Part shown: positions 19,979-30,248 of the stretch, one piece after another | How the letters are laid out: every line of letters begins with the position of its first letter | Numbering within the stretch: the stretch's first letter is position 1 | DNA from: Linderina pennispora | Lineage: Eukaryota > Kickxellomycota > Kickxellomycetes > Kickxellales > Kickxellaceae | NCBI RefSeq assembly: GCF_002104995.1 | Contig: NW_024468254.1 | Location: 434,001 to 498,000, forward strand | Reading direction: 5' to 3' | Length of the DNA: 64,000 nt | Made by a program: the position numbers and the translations under genes | The notes under the pieces: generated by a model | What the model was told of the DNA's origin: nothing | Seen by the model: only the letters and a program-made list of their open reading frames with translations | Databases searched by the model: none

Positions 19979-22326
19979 ATGTGGGTGTTTGTTTTCACGT
20001 CCACCCGACTATATATACTTGCCACAACCACTACCACCACCACAGCTGCCACCACCACGACTGCCACCGTTACCATAACCTATGACCAGTCCCTCTCTGG
20101 CAAACAAAAAGGTTATTTATTATGGCCAGCCTCGCTCTAGCTGCGCAAACACAAACGCACGCACATCACGGAATGCGGGATTGGCTCCCTTCCATTCCAG
20201 AAAGGAGAAGCAATTGATAGCAAACAGTTTGTCCTCTATGATGTTGCCACCAGGCTTGCTGTACATTTGCATGTACGATTTGTGTTGTATTCGCAGTGGC
20301 CACCTGGCCCATTCTCCTCTGCCGTTTAAATGCACAGTGACAAACACCCATTCCAAATGCCAATCAGAGAGGCGTGCAGCTTCGCACAATCGGCAGCTAT
20401 TGCAGCCAGCCAGCAAGTGGGCGAGGACGCCGCTGTAGATGGCTGCAGCGCAGTGCGGGCGGACATAATATCGCTCTCCTCCCCCAGTGTCTGATCCGGA
20501 TTTCGGTGCTAGCACTGGCCTGCCCTTTTCTGAAACTCTTTCGCCATTGGCGCTGCGCCTCGCAATACGCACCCAGGCAAATAGTGCTGCGCCATTTCAG
20601 CCATCCGCCATCCGCCTCTCCTCGGTCTTTCCCTGGTGTTTGCATACAGCCCAGGCGTGCTACTTGCCACATTGCAGCAGTGTAAATACCCGCCATGCCT
20701 TTTTGCTTCTTGTTGCAGTGGCATGATGTTGGTGCCTTCATATTATCGCCGCCATCCTTGTCATCCTTGCCTCTTGTCCACCATCCACCATGCGCGATTG
20801 TTGTTCTGGTTCACCTCCCCAAAGGCACTTGCTTCCCCTGGGCCACTTTCCAAGTAATTGGTTGTAGAAGCGTATGGTTGCATTTTCAATTCCCGCTCTG
20901 GTAGCAGTGGCTGTCTAGACTCGCGGCCTACTCAGAGCGTTTGTCCGCTCTTTGCCTAGCCATGCCTTGGGTTTTCACTCCCCCGCCCATACAAACTTTG
21001 CGCTTCCGCATTACAGCCCACGCTACTGCCAAAATCCTATCCACAGTGTCTTTGGTATAGCAGCCATGGCGCTAGTAAGCAAAGGAGAGGCCGGGCAGTG
21101 GTATCCCATTGGCGACACGATCCCCATGTAATATCCCCTGGTGGCACATGTGGCTATGTGGATGTCCCTAGAAAACATTATATCCATTTTCTGTCAGCTA
21201 CACGCATCCCTATTTCGAGATAATGGCGAGCACCACCAATCTGCATCCACGGCAGGCAGCACGGCGAACAAGCCATGGCGAACAATGGCGCGGGCTCTAT
21301 GGATAGCCAGGAGGAGCGATAATGAGGCAAATAGTCCCGCTCCTGCTTCCACAGTTAGAACCCGCCTTCATCCCCAAATTCGCCACCTACAATCCTATGG
21401 CACATCGCTCGTTTGTTTGACGACTAGAAAACACGGCGCACTCTTGGTGGCCCCACTCCTTGCCTAGCTCCCAGTTCTACGTTTGGGACCAGTCTTTGCT
21501 AGAGGGCATGTGTTGCAGGAAGAGCTATCCTCGGGAGAGGAGATTTGGCTGCTTTCTTGGGACTGGGAATTGATGGGCCGTTACCATATCGATGGTATAT
21601 AGGCCACTCTAGCATTGTCGCGTCCTACTTGGTAGTAGGCTTGCCCCAATTGCAACATACTACTTTTCTCCTGAAGCGCAATGCGACCCACCCTCTTTGG
21701 TCATTAGGCTAGCATCCCCTCCCCTTGCCACAACCCACAGCCTTGTCCGTTTATTCTCAGAGTCTCAAAAGCATTGCGAAAACAAAACCAACCCCCTCCT
21801 CCCGATGGTGAGGGAGAGACGATGTAATACTATTTTCCCAAAAAAAAACGCACCTGGCCTAAAACCCACACCCTCTCCCTCCTTGCCTCCCTTTACACAG
21901 CTTGCTTTTACTTGCTGTACTATTCCTCGACACTTTATATTTCTCTTTCTTTCCTCCTCCTTCTATTTCACTTCTCCTGTACAATCTCTATCACTGCTAC
22001 TGTGTTCTTGCATGCTCTTGCTTTGCATATTCACGGACCAAGTCATCCATATTTCCTAATTGATTTCTTCGTTCTCCTTTTTCATCCTATCCTACTTGTA
22101 GACATCTCTCCTTCCTTTCTTGCACGTCGGAGGAGGTCAATCAGCTTTACCCATTCTCATCCCCCCTTTAGACATATGCAAAAGGCGTGTTAAACAGAAC
22201 TGGGACCGCTACTTTTCACACGGGTTTCTAGCAGGTTTCTATCAGGCTCCTTTTCTATATTTACCTCGCACTGGGTGTGGGTGCATATCCAAGACCACCA
22301 CTTTCATTCCGGGCCCGGGGCAGAAC
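19911..22326. other. Long stretch without a recognisable gene (right part); distal leader of the bZIP gene
   Basis: Contains a CCA/ACC microsatellite near 20025-20075. A minus-strand frame at 20120-20572 looks mildly protein-like but matches no family I know. Pyrimidine-rich sequence from about 21712 to 22130 is probably the leader of the bZIP gene; it includes short upstream reading frames such as the 5-codon frame at 22176-22193. No tRNA or rRNA was recognised. Confidence 0.5.
20010..20017 (-). promoter_or_regulatory. TATA-like box upstream of the defensin-like frame
   Basis: TATATATA, 100 bp upstream of the minus-strand ATG at 19910. The distance matches the TATA-to-ATG spacing of several firm genes in this window (65-138 bp), which mildly supports a real minus-strand promoter. 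Confidence 0.35.
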
Positions 22327-23727
22327 ATGGACTACCGGGGGCATTCGTCAGCAACACACCAAAACTTGACAATAACAGCAACACAGCACCGACAGCACTC
22401 GATGCTCGCGCGGGCAACATCGCAGTCGCCGTCGCCAACAATACCCACAACAAGCAGCACGGCGGCGGCGGCGTCTTCCAGCGTCACACACCTGGGAATG
22501 TATGAGGGGCTCAACCCAAGCGCGTCACAATCCATCTCCGACAATGCGCAGGACGGCGGCTCGGATCAACAGCAGGCGGAAGCAGCAGCCAAACGACGCA
22601 GTGTGAACAGCTCGAAGCGGGCAGCGCAGAACCGCGCAGCGCAGCGGGCGTTCCGGCTGCGGCGCGAAAAGTACGTGACGAGCCTGGAGGACAAGGCGCG
22701 ACGATACGACAAGCTTGAGGCAGCGTACATGGAGCTTCAGAAGGCGAACTTTGAGATGCAGGGGCAGATCCAGGAGCTGCGACACGAGAATGCACGGCTG
22801 CGCAGCCGGCTGGCGTCAGGGTCTCCGTCACCATCGGTCCGGCCGACATCCTTCTCCCCTAGCGGACCGCTGACGCCCAATGTGGGGTCAATGATACCAG
22901 TGGGCCCACACATGCCGATTTCGCAGGAACCGGTGCGGCCACCGCCGCCACGACACGCATACGCGTACCAAGGGCGTCCCGAGGCAGCTGGCTATCAGTA
23001 CGAGTACCCGCGAGCGTATGGGGCAGCCTCCAGTATGGGTGCGGCGGCGGCAGGGCATCAGTCATTCTCACCACAGCCGCATATGGCATCAACTGGGTTT
23101 GCGTCAGCAGCCCCGCGGCCGACATTCAATCGGCCGGCAGCACACCACCCGGGGCGGCACACAGCAGCACAGCACCTGGCGCACCACAGCGCACATGTGC
23201 GGCATAACCGGTCGCCGCCGTCACCAAATGAGCCCAAGCACCAGGCGAAGCAGGCAGTTGCGGGGCCGCTGTACGCGAGCAGCTCGGCCGGGTTCACACG
23301 GTCGGGGTTCCAGCACCACCATTCGCTGTCGCAGCCGCGATCGCCGACATGCGCTGGCGATGCATCGCAGTTCCACAAAACAGCAGCCGGCCCTCCCGCT
23401 CAGGCAGATGTGGCGGACCGCAAGCTGCCGCTGCGCGTGGATTCAGGAGCTGCCAGCGAGTATCGGGCGACAAGCACACCGCCGTTCCGTCCAGCAGGCA
23501 TGCCGGGGCCGCACACGCCGAACCCGAGCGGCAGCTCGCAGATGCTGCCGTCGATGCGCGAGCTGACAATGTCTATTGCGTCGTCGCTGCCCACCAGCCC
23601 ACAGAATGTGGATCCGTCACAGCAGTCGCATTTTCCGCATTCGCAGCAGGACATGTCAAGGGTGCCGCCGGATGCTGGTGGCGATGCGGCCATGGACGAC
23701 ATGGATCAGAAGCGCCGGCCGTGGTAG
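22327..23727 (+). CDS. bZIP transcription factor, Yap/Pap1-like
   Basis: 466 residues from the ATG at 22327. The frame is open 200 nt upstream, but the start at MDYRGHSS fits the leader. The basic region at about 89-115 contains QNRAAQRAFRLRREK, close to the fungal AP-1 (Yap/Pap1) signature QNRAAQRAFR. A leucine zipper runs to about residue 160 with a heptad-like series. The rest is low-complexity Ser/Pro/Gln/His/Ala sequence, as in activation domains. I see no conserved C-terminal cysteine-rich domain of the Yap1 oxidative-stress type, so the signal it answers to is unclear. It has an unusually long pyrimidine-rich leader with short upstream frames, which may restrain its translation. Confidence 0.85.
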   Translation: MDYRGHSSATHQNLTITATQHRQHSMLARATSQSPSPTIPTTSSTAAAASSSVTHLGMYEGLNPSASQSISDNAQDGGSDQQQAEAAAKRRSVNSSKRAAQNRAAQRAFRLRREKYVTSLEDKARRYDKLEAAYMELQKANFEMQGQIQELRHENARLRSRLASGSPSPSVRPTSFSPSGPLTPNVGSMIPVGPHMPISQEPVRPPPPRHAYAYQGRPEAAGYQYEYPRAYGAASSMGAAAAGHQSFSPQPHMASTGFASAAPRPTFNRPAAHHPGRHTAAQHLAHHSAHVRHNRSPPSPNEPKHQAKQAVAGPLYASSSAGFTRSGFQHHHSLSQPRSPTCAGDASQFHKTAAGPPAQADVADRKLPLRVDSGAASEYRATSTPPFRPAGMPGPHTPNPSGSSQMLPSMRELTMSIASSLPTSPQNVDPSQQSHFPHSQQDMSRVPPDAGGDAAMDDMDQKRRPW

Positions 23728-24054
23728 CAGCTGACATGGACAAAAAACTGCTAGTGATATTCTTGTGTCAGTACTTTTTTTTTTTTGGGAAGCAGGGACT
23801 AAGGGTGGTATCAGGGACGGTGCGCTCAGGGCAGGCACAAGTCCTAGGTCTACTGAGCAGTAACTCTTCCAGGCAGAGCCGGCCCATCAGACAAAAATAA
23901 CAGAAAACAGAAAGCAGTACAATACCCTTTTTCCTTGCACAACGGCCAATTCTCGCTGGTCACCTGGACAACAATACACACGGCACTATCACCAAAATAC
24001 GGCATTGTGTGCATTTAGACTGTCAAAAGCGAGTCAATTGGCAAAGAAAAAAGT
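23728..24054. other. Convergent 3' intergenic region
   Basis: 3' flanks of the bZIP gene (plus) and valyl-tRNA synthetase gene (minus). A T-run near 23775 is the only notable feature. Confidence 0.6.
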
Positions 24055-27000
24055 CTAGTCGCTGCCCTTCAGGGACAGGAAGGTCTTGATGGCCAGACCC
24101 AGCGCCTCAATCTCAGCAGTGTAGTTGCTGAGCTTGGTTTCGTTCTGCTCGCGCACATCGGTGGGGACACGGTCGATGTAGTCGGCAATGTTGGTCTTGC
24201 TAAGCAGGGCTTCGCGGGCCTTGTCGGCCTTGGCGATCTTCTGCTCAATCTTCTTGATCTCCTGGTCAATGTCGACGCGGCCACGGACCATCAGGTGCAC
24301 GGCAACCTCGTCGTTGACCGACAGCACGGCACAGCCTGCAGGCACGGCCTCGGCGGGCTGCAGCGCAATGACCTCTGAGCAGCCCTTGATCAGGGTGCAG
24401 ATGCCGGGGGCCTCGGAGGTGGCCAGTGCGTGGGCAGCGGCGGTGGTCGGGGCAATGTAGATGGTGGCCTTGGAGGTTACGTGGTAATCCGTCACCAGCG
24501 AGCGCCCAGCCTTGACGATGGACATGACCAGGTCAAAGTCGCGCTCGGCCTGGGGGCTCTCATACTCGGCATGCGGCTCGGGGAACTCGGCCAGGCAAAT
24601 GGTACGGCTGGTCTCGCTGGCGCGATGCGGCAGGCGCTGCCACAGCTCCTCGGTGACGAAGGGCATGAAGGGGTGGAGCAGCTTGAGCCCCTGCTCCAGG
24701 CACGTGTACAGGGTCTCCTGGGCAGAGCGGCGGGCGTCGGCGTCGGCCTCGGGCGTGGTGATGGGCTTGATGTACTCAATGTAGACATCGCACAGATCGT
24801 ACAGCCAGAAGCTGTAGACGGCGGTAGTGGCAGCCATGAAGTTCATCTCGGCCAGGCCAGCGTTGACATCGCGCGCAGCAATGTTGAGCTTGTGCAGAAT
24901 CCAGCGCTCGGCCAGCGACTCGGCGCCGCCCAGTCCCATCTCGGCGCGCGGCTTGAAGTCGTCTCCCAGCTTCATCAGCGCAAAGCGCGTCGCGTTCCAC
25001 AGCTTGTTGCAGAACTTGCGGTAGCCATCGACGCGCAGCACGTTGAGGTTGACGTCACGACCCGCCGACGTGTAGGCGCACAGGGTGAAGCGCAGGGCGT
25101 CGGTGCCGCACTCGGGGATGCCGTCGGGGAAGTCGGCAGTCTGTCCCTTCTTGGCCTTGACGACCTCGCGCGGGTCCAGGTTGCCGTTCTCGAGCTGGGC
25201 GTGCAGGTCGGCCAGCGAGATGCCCTGGATGACATCGATCGGGTCGATGACGTTGCCCAGAGACTTGGACATCTTGCGGCCCTGAGCATCGCGCACCATG
25301 GCGTGGCAGAACACCTTGCTGAACGGCACCTCGCCGGTCACATAGATGCCCAGCATCACCATGCGCGCAACCCAGAAGAACAGAATGTCCCAGCCGGTCT
25401 CCAGCAGCTGCGTCGGGTAGTACTTCTCCATGTCGGATGTCTTGTCGGGCCATCCCAGCACCGCAAATGGCCACAGGCCTGACGAGAACCATGTGTCGAG
25501 CACATCCGGGTCCTGCTCCAGCGTGAACTTGGTGCCCGGGAACTTCTCCTCGGCGCGCTGGCGGGCCTCGGCCTCGTTGTGACCCACAACCCAGTACTCG
25601 GAGCTGCTGGTGTCGTTGTTCTGGCCCTCGATGCGCACAAAGTACGCAGGGATGCGGTGGCCCCACCACAGCTGGCGGGAAATGCACCAGTCCTGGATGT
25701 TCTCCAGCCAGCGGAACCACTCCTTCTCCGACGTCATCGGCGTGATGTCCAGCTTGCCCGAGCGCACCGCCTCCATGGCCGGCTCGGCCAGGCCCTTGCA
25801 GCGCACCCACCACTGCGGCTTCATTAGCGGCTCAATGATGTCGCCCGACCGCGTGCAGATCGGCACCGTCATCGGGTTGTCGGTGGTATCGACGTACAAG
25901 CCCTTAGCCTTGAGATCATCGATGATCTGCCGCCGCACGTGGAACCGCCGCATACCGGCGTAAGGCCCGGCGTTCTCGTTCATGGTGCCGTCGTCGTTGA
26001 GGATGTTGATGAACTCCAGCCCGTGGCGCTTGCCGACCTTGTAATCGTTGTGGTCGTGCGCTGGCGTCATCTTGACGGCTCCAGTACCGAACTCCATGTC
26101 GACCGCCTCGCCATCGGTGATGATCGGGATGCGCCGGCCGTTGAACGGGTGCACAACAAACTTTCCGTGCAGGTGCTTGTAGCGCTCGTCGTTGGGGTGA
26201 ACAGCAATGGCCGAGTCACCCAGCATGGTCTCGATACGCGTGGTGGCCACCACAATGCGCTCGTCGCTGTCCTCGACCGGATACGCAAAGTGCACCAGCA
26301 CACCGAACTCGAACTTCTCCTGCGCCGGGTATCCAGGCACGGTCATCAGCATGCGGCCTGGCAGCTCCTTGTTCTCAACCTCGAGGTTCGACAGCGCTGT
26401 GTTGAGCACATGGCACCAGTTGACCAGGCGGCTGGACCGGTAGATAATCCCGTCGTTGAACAGCCGGCAGAACGTCTCGCGCGTGGCACGGGACAGGATA
26501 TCGTCCAGCGTGAACCGCTCGCGCGTCCAGTCGTAGGAGCTGCCAAGCCGCCGGATCTGATTCATGATCTTGTCGCCGTACTCGTTCTTCCAGTCCCACA
26601 CCTTGTCAACAAACTTGTCACGGCCCAGATCGTACTTGGTCAGCTGGCTGTTCTTCCACAGCTGCTTCTCCACCACTGCCTGCGTGGCAATGCCAGCGTG
26701 GTCGGCGCCCGGGATGAACAGCGTCGTCACGCCGCGCATCCGGTTCCACCGCACCAGCGAATCTTGGATCGAAATGAACAGCGCATGCCCAATGTGCAGC
26801 TTTCCCGTGACGTTGGGCGGCGGCGTCGCCATCACAAACCGCCCCTTGGGGTTCGGCTTGTCGAGCTCCTCCGGCGTAAAGAAGCCCTCCTTCTCCCACC
26901 ACGAGTACCACGCGGCCTCCACAGCCTCTGGCTCGTAGCTGTCCGCCATCGCCTGGCTCATGTCCTTCTTCTCGCCCGCCGGCGTCGTGTTCACAAACGC

Positions 27001-27305
27001 GGGCTTAGCCTTGGCCACCTTGGGCTCCTTCTCCTTCTTGGGAGCCGCCACCTTGTCCTTTGCTGCGTCCTACACATGGGCTCCACTTGAGCTGTATTGC
27101 TGCGCGTGTAGACAGACCATAGTGCGAGACCAACGATTCTTACCTTCTTAGCAGCCAGCGCAGCCTGCTTGGCCAGGAACTTCTCCATCTTGGCCTTGCG
27201 TTTGGCCTCGTTCTTGGCCTCGTTCTTGGCCTTGGACGCCTCGTTGCCGTTGTTCGGCGTAGCGGGCGCCGGCGGCGTGCTGGTCTGTTCGTTGTCAAGC
27301 GCCAT
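24055..27305 (-). CDS. VAS1: Valyl-tRNA synthetase (two exons)
   Basis: Two exons: 27144-27305 (54 codons from the ATG at 27305) and 24055-27069, joined in phase 0 across a 74-bp intron with donor GTAAGA and acceptor GTGTAG. The product is 1058 residues. Class I signatures are visible: KLHIGHA after PPPNVTG, and GRKMSKSLGN. The TWFSSGLWPF segment and a C-terminal coiled-coil arm (ending AIKTFLSLKGSD) are typical of ValRS. The N-terminal extension is Lys/Ala/Glu-rich (KNEAKNEAKRKAK), the tRNA-binding type common in eukaryotic ValRS. The enzyme charges tRNA-Val and edits misactivated Thr. I see no clear upstream mitochondrial presequence start, so how the mitochondrial form is made is not shown. 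Confidence 0.96.
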
Positions 27306-27550
27306 TGTTTCTTTTTGCAAATGGATTAGAATAATAAATGCTCAGTGGGGGTTTTTTCTCCAAATTCTACAAAGAAAAAAGTCGTTTAGAGAGGAGAAAA
27401 ATTTTTTACGTCGAGATCAAGAATTCTTTTGCCCACCACCAGAAAAAAAAATGATTCACTTCTAGCTAGCGCACGCACGCATATATGACGAGCGAGGATG
27501 ATGACTCAGAGCATATTGAATGACAATGGCGTGGGGATGTCTGTATGCAT

Positions 27551-28477
27551 CTACTTGCTGGGCTCCACCCCATTGAACACCCACTGGAACTGCTCGCCCC
27601 AGTCCGCCACCGGATCTGCGACCCGTCCACGCTGCTGGATTGCGCTGATTCGGCCAACATCGTCATTGCTCAGCTCAATTGGAGTAAAATTATTGATGAT
27701 GCGCTCTGTGTGCAGAGACCGCGGAATGACCGCATACCCGCGACCCACGCCCCATGCAATGAGAACCTGCGCTGCCGTCGCTCCATGCTCCTTGGCAATG
27801 GCGTTGACTACGGGATCTTCTAAAATACGGAGCTTGTCCGTCGACCCCAGCGGTGAGTACGCAGTCGGCACGATGCCTTTGGACTTGCAGAATTCGACCA
27901 GCTCAGGCTGCGGAAGGTACGGGTGCAGCTCGATCTGGTTGATGGCCGGTACGATTCCTGTATTGGTCATTAGGCGCTTCAGATGCGAGATTGTGAAATT
28001 TGACACCCCGATTGCCTTGACCTTGCCAGTGTCGAGCAGCTTCTCCATCGCTCTGTAGGTATCAATGTAGTCGATTTTGGCATCAATTAACCCACCCTTC
28101 GAGCTGCGCTCGTTCTCAGACACCACCGACAGTGGCCAGTGCATCAAATACAGATCCACATACTCCATGCCCAGGCTCTTCAATGACTCGCCAAGTGCCT
28201 TGGGAACATCTTCAGCCCTGTGGTGTGTATTCCAGAGCTTGGTCGTAACAAATACCTCGGATCGAGGCACGCCGCTGCGCCGGATCCCCTCACCAACATA
28301 TGGCTCGCTGCCGTATATGATTGCTGTATCGAACTGGCGGTATCCAGCTTTGATAGCTTCCTCAACCGCGTGTGTCGCCTCTTCAGGTCCGCCCATGCCG
28401 GTTCCAAGCCCAACTGCGGGGAACCTTGCCCCTGTGTTCAAAACAAAATGTGCGTGGGTGTACGTAGACTCTACCAT
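27551..28477 (-). CDS. Aldo-keto reductase (copy 1 of a tandem pair)
   Basis: 308 residues from the ATG at 28477. It is an AKR barrel with the catalytic tetrad: Asp and Tyr in FDTAIIYGSE, Lys in TTKLWN and His in YLMHWP. The IGVSNF signature is also present, as is an NADPH-binding C-terminal segment (VIPRSLHTERIINN). The enzyme reduces aldehydes or ketones with NADPH; the substrate cannot be assigned. A related reductase lies 251 bp upstream on the same strand, and the two align from the N-terminal NTGA segment to the end, so the pair arose by tandem duplication and has since diverged considerably. Confidence 0.9.
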   Translation of the reverse strand: MVESTYTHAHFVLNTGARFPAVGLGTGMGGPEEATHAVEEAIKAGYRQFDTAIIYGSEPYVGEGIRRSGVPRSEVFVTTKLWNTHHRAEDVPKALGESLKSLGMEYVDLYLMHWPLSVVSENERSSKGGLIDAKIDYIDTYRAMEKLLDTGKVKAIGVSNFTISHLKRLMTNTGIVPAINQIELHPYLPQPELVEFCKSKGIVPTAYSPLGSTDKLRILEDPVVNAIAKEHGATAAQVLIAWGVGRGYAVIPRSLHTERIINNFTPIELSNDDVGRISAIQQRGRVADPVADWGEQFQWVFNGVEPSK

Positions 28478-28728
28478 TATTAGCAAAAGGGAAGCAAGGG
28501 AGGCATGCTTCGGAGGACTATACACCAAATGTCTCAGAATGAAACTAGCGGGAAAATATGCGTCTACGTCATCAAGGGCAAGGGGAGGGACCGTGCTCTG
28601 GACCGTGCTCTGGACCATACCCAACTCCCCACTATTGCTGCATATGTAGCGTGATATCATGCGGCCATTATCTCCTCAAGATCGGTGCATCATGATTGGT
28701 GATATACTCAGATAATGCAAGGTGCTTT

Positions 28729-29649
28729 TTACGCCTCCTCGAAGCCGAACATGCCCTGGTACGCTTTGCCATAGAAGTTTCCTGGTTCGGCAAACCGCGC
28801 CCGGTGGGTGATGGCGTTGATCTTGGCAAAGTCCTCATCGGTAATGCCTGCCAGATGGAAGTTCTCGATAATGCGCTCTTTGTTAGTCGACTTGGGGATG
28901 ACGACCGTCCCGCGCTTAACACCCCAAGCAAGCAGTACCTGTGACGGCGTGACATTGCGCGCCTTGGCAATTTCGGTAATTACTGGGTCATCGCGCAGAT
29001 TGAACTCAGCAGTGGAGCCCAGTGGCGAATAAGCCGTCACCAGGATCCTGTTGGCCTTGCAGAACTCGACGAGCTTGGGCTGCGGCAGATACGGGTGCAA
29101 TTCGACTTGGTTCGTATCCGGCACGACCGAGGTGTTAGCCAGCAGACGCTCGAGGTTGGCCTGCGAAAAGTTCGACACACCAATGGCCCTGGTCTTGCCC
29201 GTCTCCAGCAGCTTCTCCATGGCCTTGTATGTCTCGACAAAGTCTACCTGGGGGTCGCACTCCGGGATACCCTCGTATGGCTTGTCTGGCAGCGTGATGC
29301 TGAGCGTTGAGTGCATGAGATACATGTCGACATAGTCCAGGCCAAGGTCCCTCAGAGATTCATCGAGACCCTTGGCAACATCCTCGGGCTTATGGAACGT
29401 GTTCCAGAGCTTGGTCGTGACAAACAGCTCGGATCTAGGTACGCCACTGTTGCGGATTCCCTCGCCAACCTCGGATTCGTTGCGGTACATCCACGCTCCG
29501 TCAATATGCCGGTATCCGGCACGGATCGCCTCCTCAACTGCCTTGGCGACAAGTCCAGGCTCAGAACGCCAGGTCCCGAGACCGATGGCGGGCATCTTGG
29601 CACCCGTGTTGAGGGTGAACGACTGGGCTGAAGTAGCAGGCGACGACAT
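28729..29649 (-). CDS. Aldo-keto reductase (copy 2 of a tandem pair)
   Basis: 306 residues from the ATG at 29649, 81 bp downstream of a TATAAAA box, which supports this start. The tetrad is visible: Asp and Tyr in HIDGAWMYRNE, Lys in TTKLWN, and His in YLMHST (the following residues differ from the usual HWP). IGVSNF and VIPKSTNKERI are present. A longer loop after the catalytic His carries LPDKPYEGIPECD and may shape a different substrate pocket from copy 1. Probably a cytosolic NADPH-dependent carbonyl reductase of the GCY1/YPR1 type; the precise substrate is unknown. Confidence 0.9.
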   Translation of the reverse strand: MSSPATSAQSFTLNTGAKMPAIGLGTWRSEPGLVAKAVEEAIRAGYRHIDGAWMYRNESEVGEGIRNSGVPRSELFVTTKLWNTFHKPEDVAKGLDESLRDLGLDYVDMYLMHSTLSITLPDKPYEGIPECDPQVDFVETYKAMEKLLETGKTRAIGVSNFSQANLERLLANTSVVPDTNQVELHPYLPQPKLVEFCKANRILVTAYSPLGSTAEFNLRDDPVITEIAKARNVTPSQVLLAWGVKRGTVVIPKSTNKERIIENFHLAGITDEDFAKINAITHRARFAEPGNFYGKAYQGMFGFEEA

Positions 29650-30248
29650 GGCTAGAGATTGGCGAGTTGGCAGGTTCAGAATTTGTTGGTTTCTGGGATT
29701 GGCAGACACCTGTGGCCTGGCGCTTGGGGTTTTATACCCTGGCATGGTGGAGGCACATCATCTAGACCTCACTAGGATTCCCCTCATCCACCGACATGCA
29801 TCGGAACTGTCACCCTTTTTGAAATACTCTGAGCATCGGTTGAGCCTAGGTTTTAAGGAACAGTAAAGCATGCGGGTTCCATTATGTTGCGGCCACAAGC
29901 CATGACAGTGAGAGGATTACTTGTTTGATGTCTCAGCATACACAAGATTACAAATCCTAGCAACTTCTATCCCCTCCGATACAATTCCGACTACAAAAAA
30001 GCGCTGATATTCTCGGAAATACTATACGGTCTTGGCACCTGCCTCACTGCCGAATATGTCAACAGCCTAAACATTTGATCCCAGACTGATCTTGTGATTG
30101 GCGATGTATTCATAGGGTGAATTTAATTTTATGCGCAGCCAGACATGATTGGGCTGGCCATTCAGTCAACAAAGGGCTGCTGGATATTTGCACTTTTTTC
30201 TTCACTCATTCAGCATTTTCAACCCCTGCATTCTCCACCTCTTTTGCA
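29650..30248. other. Divergent intergenic region between aldo-keto reductase 2 and the FunK1 gene
   Basis: Holds the TATA box of aldo-keto reductase 2 (29730-29736, minus) and the leader of the FunK1 gene (pyrimidine-rich near 30190-30240). Nothing else recognised. Confidence 0.6.
29730..29736 (-). promoter_or_regulatory. TATA box of aldo-keto reductase 2
   Basis: TATAAAA on the minus strand, 81 bp upstream of the ATG at 29649. Confidence 0.55.

Noticed and set aside
20120-20572. A 150-residue minus-strand frame with a mildly protein-like end
   Set aside because: No homologue recognised, weak codon bias, no supported start, and a microsatellite immediately downstream. RNA evidence would be needed.
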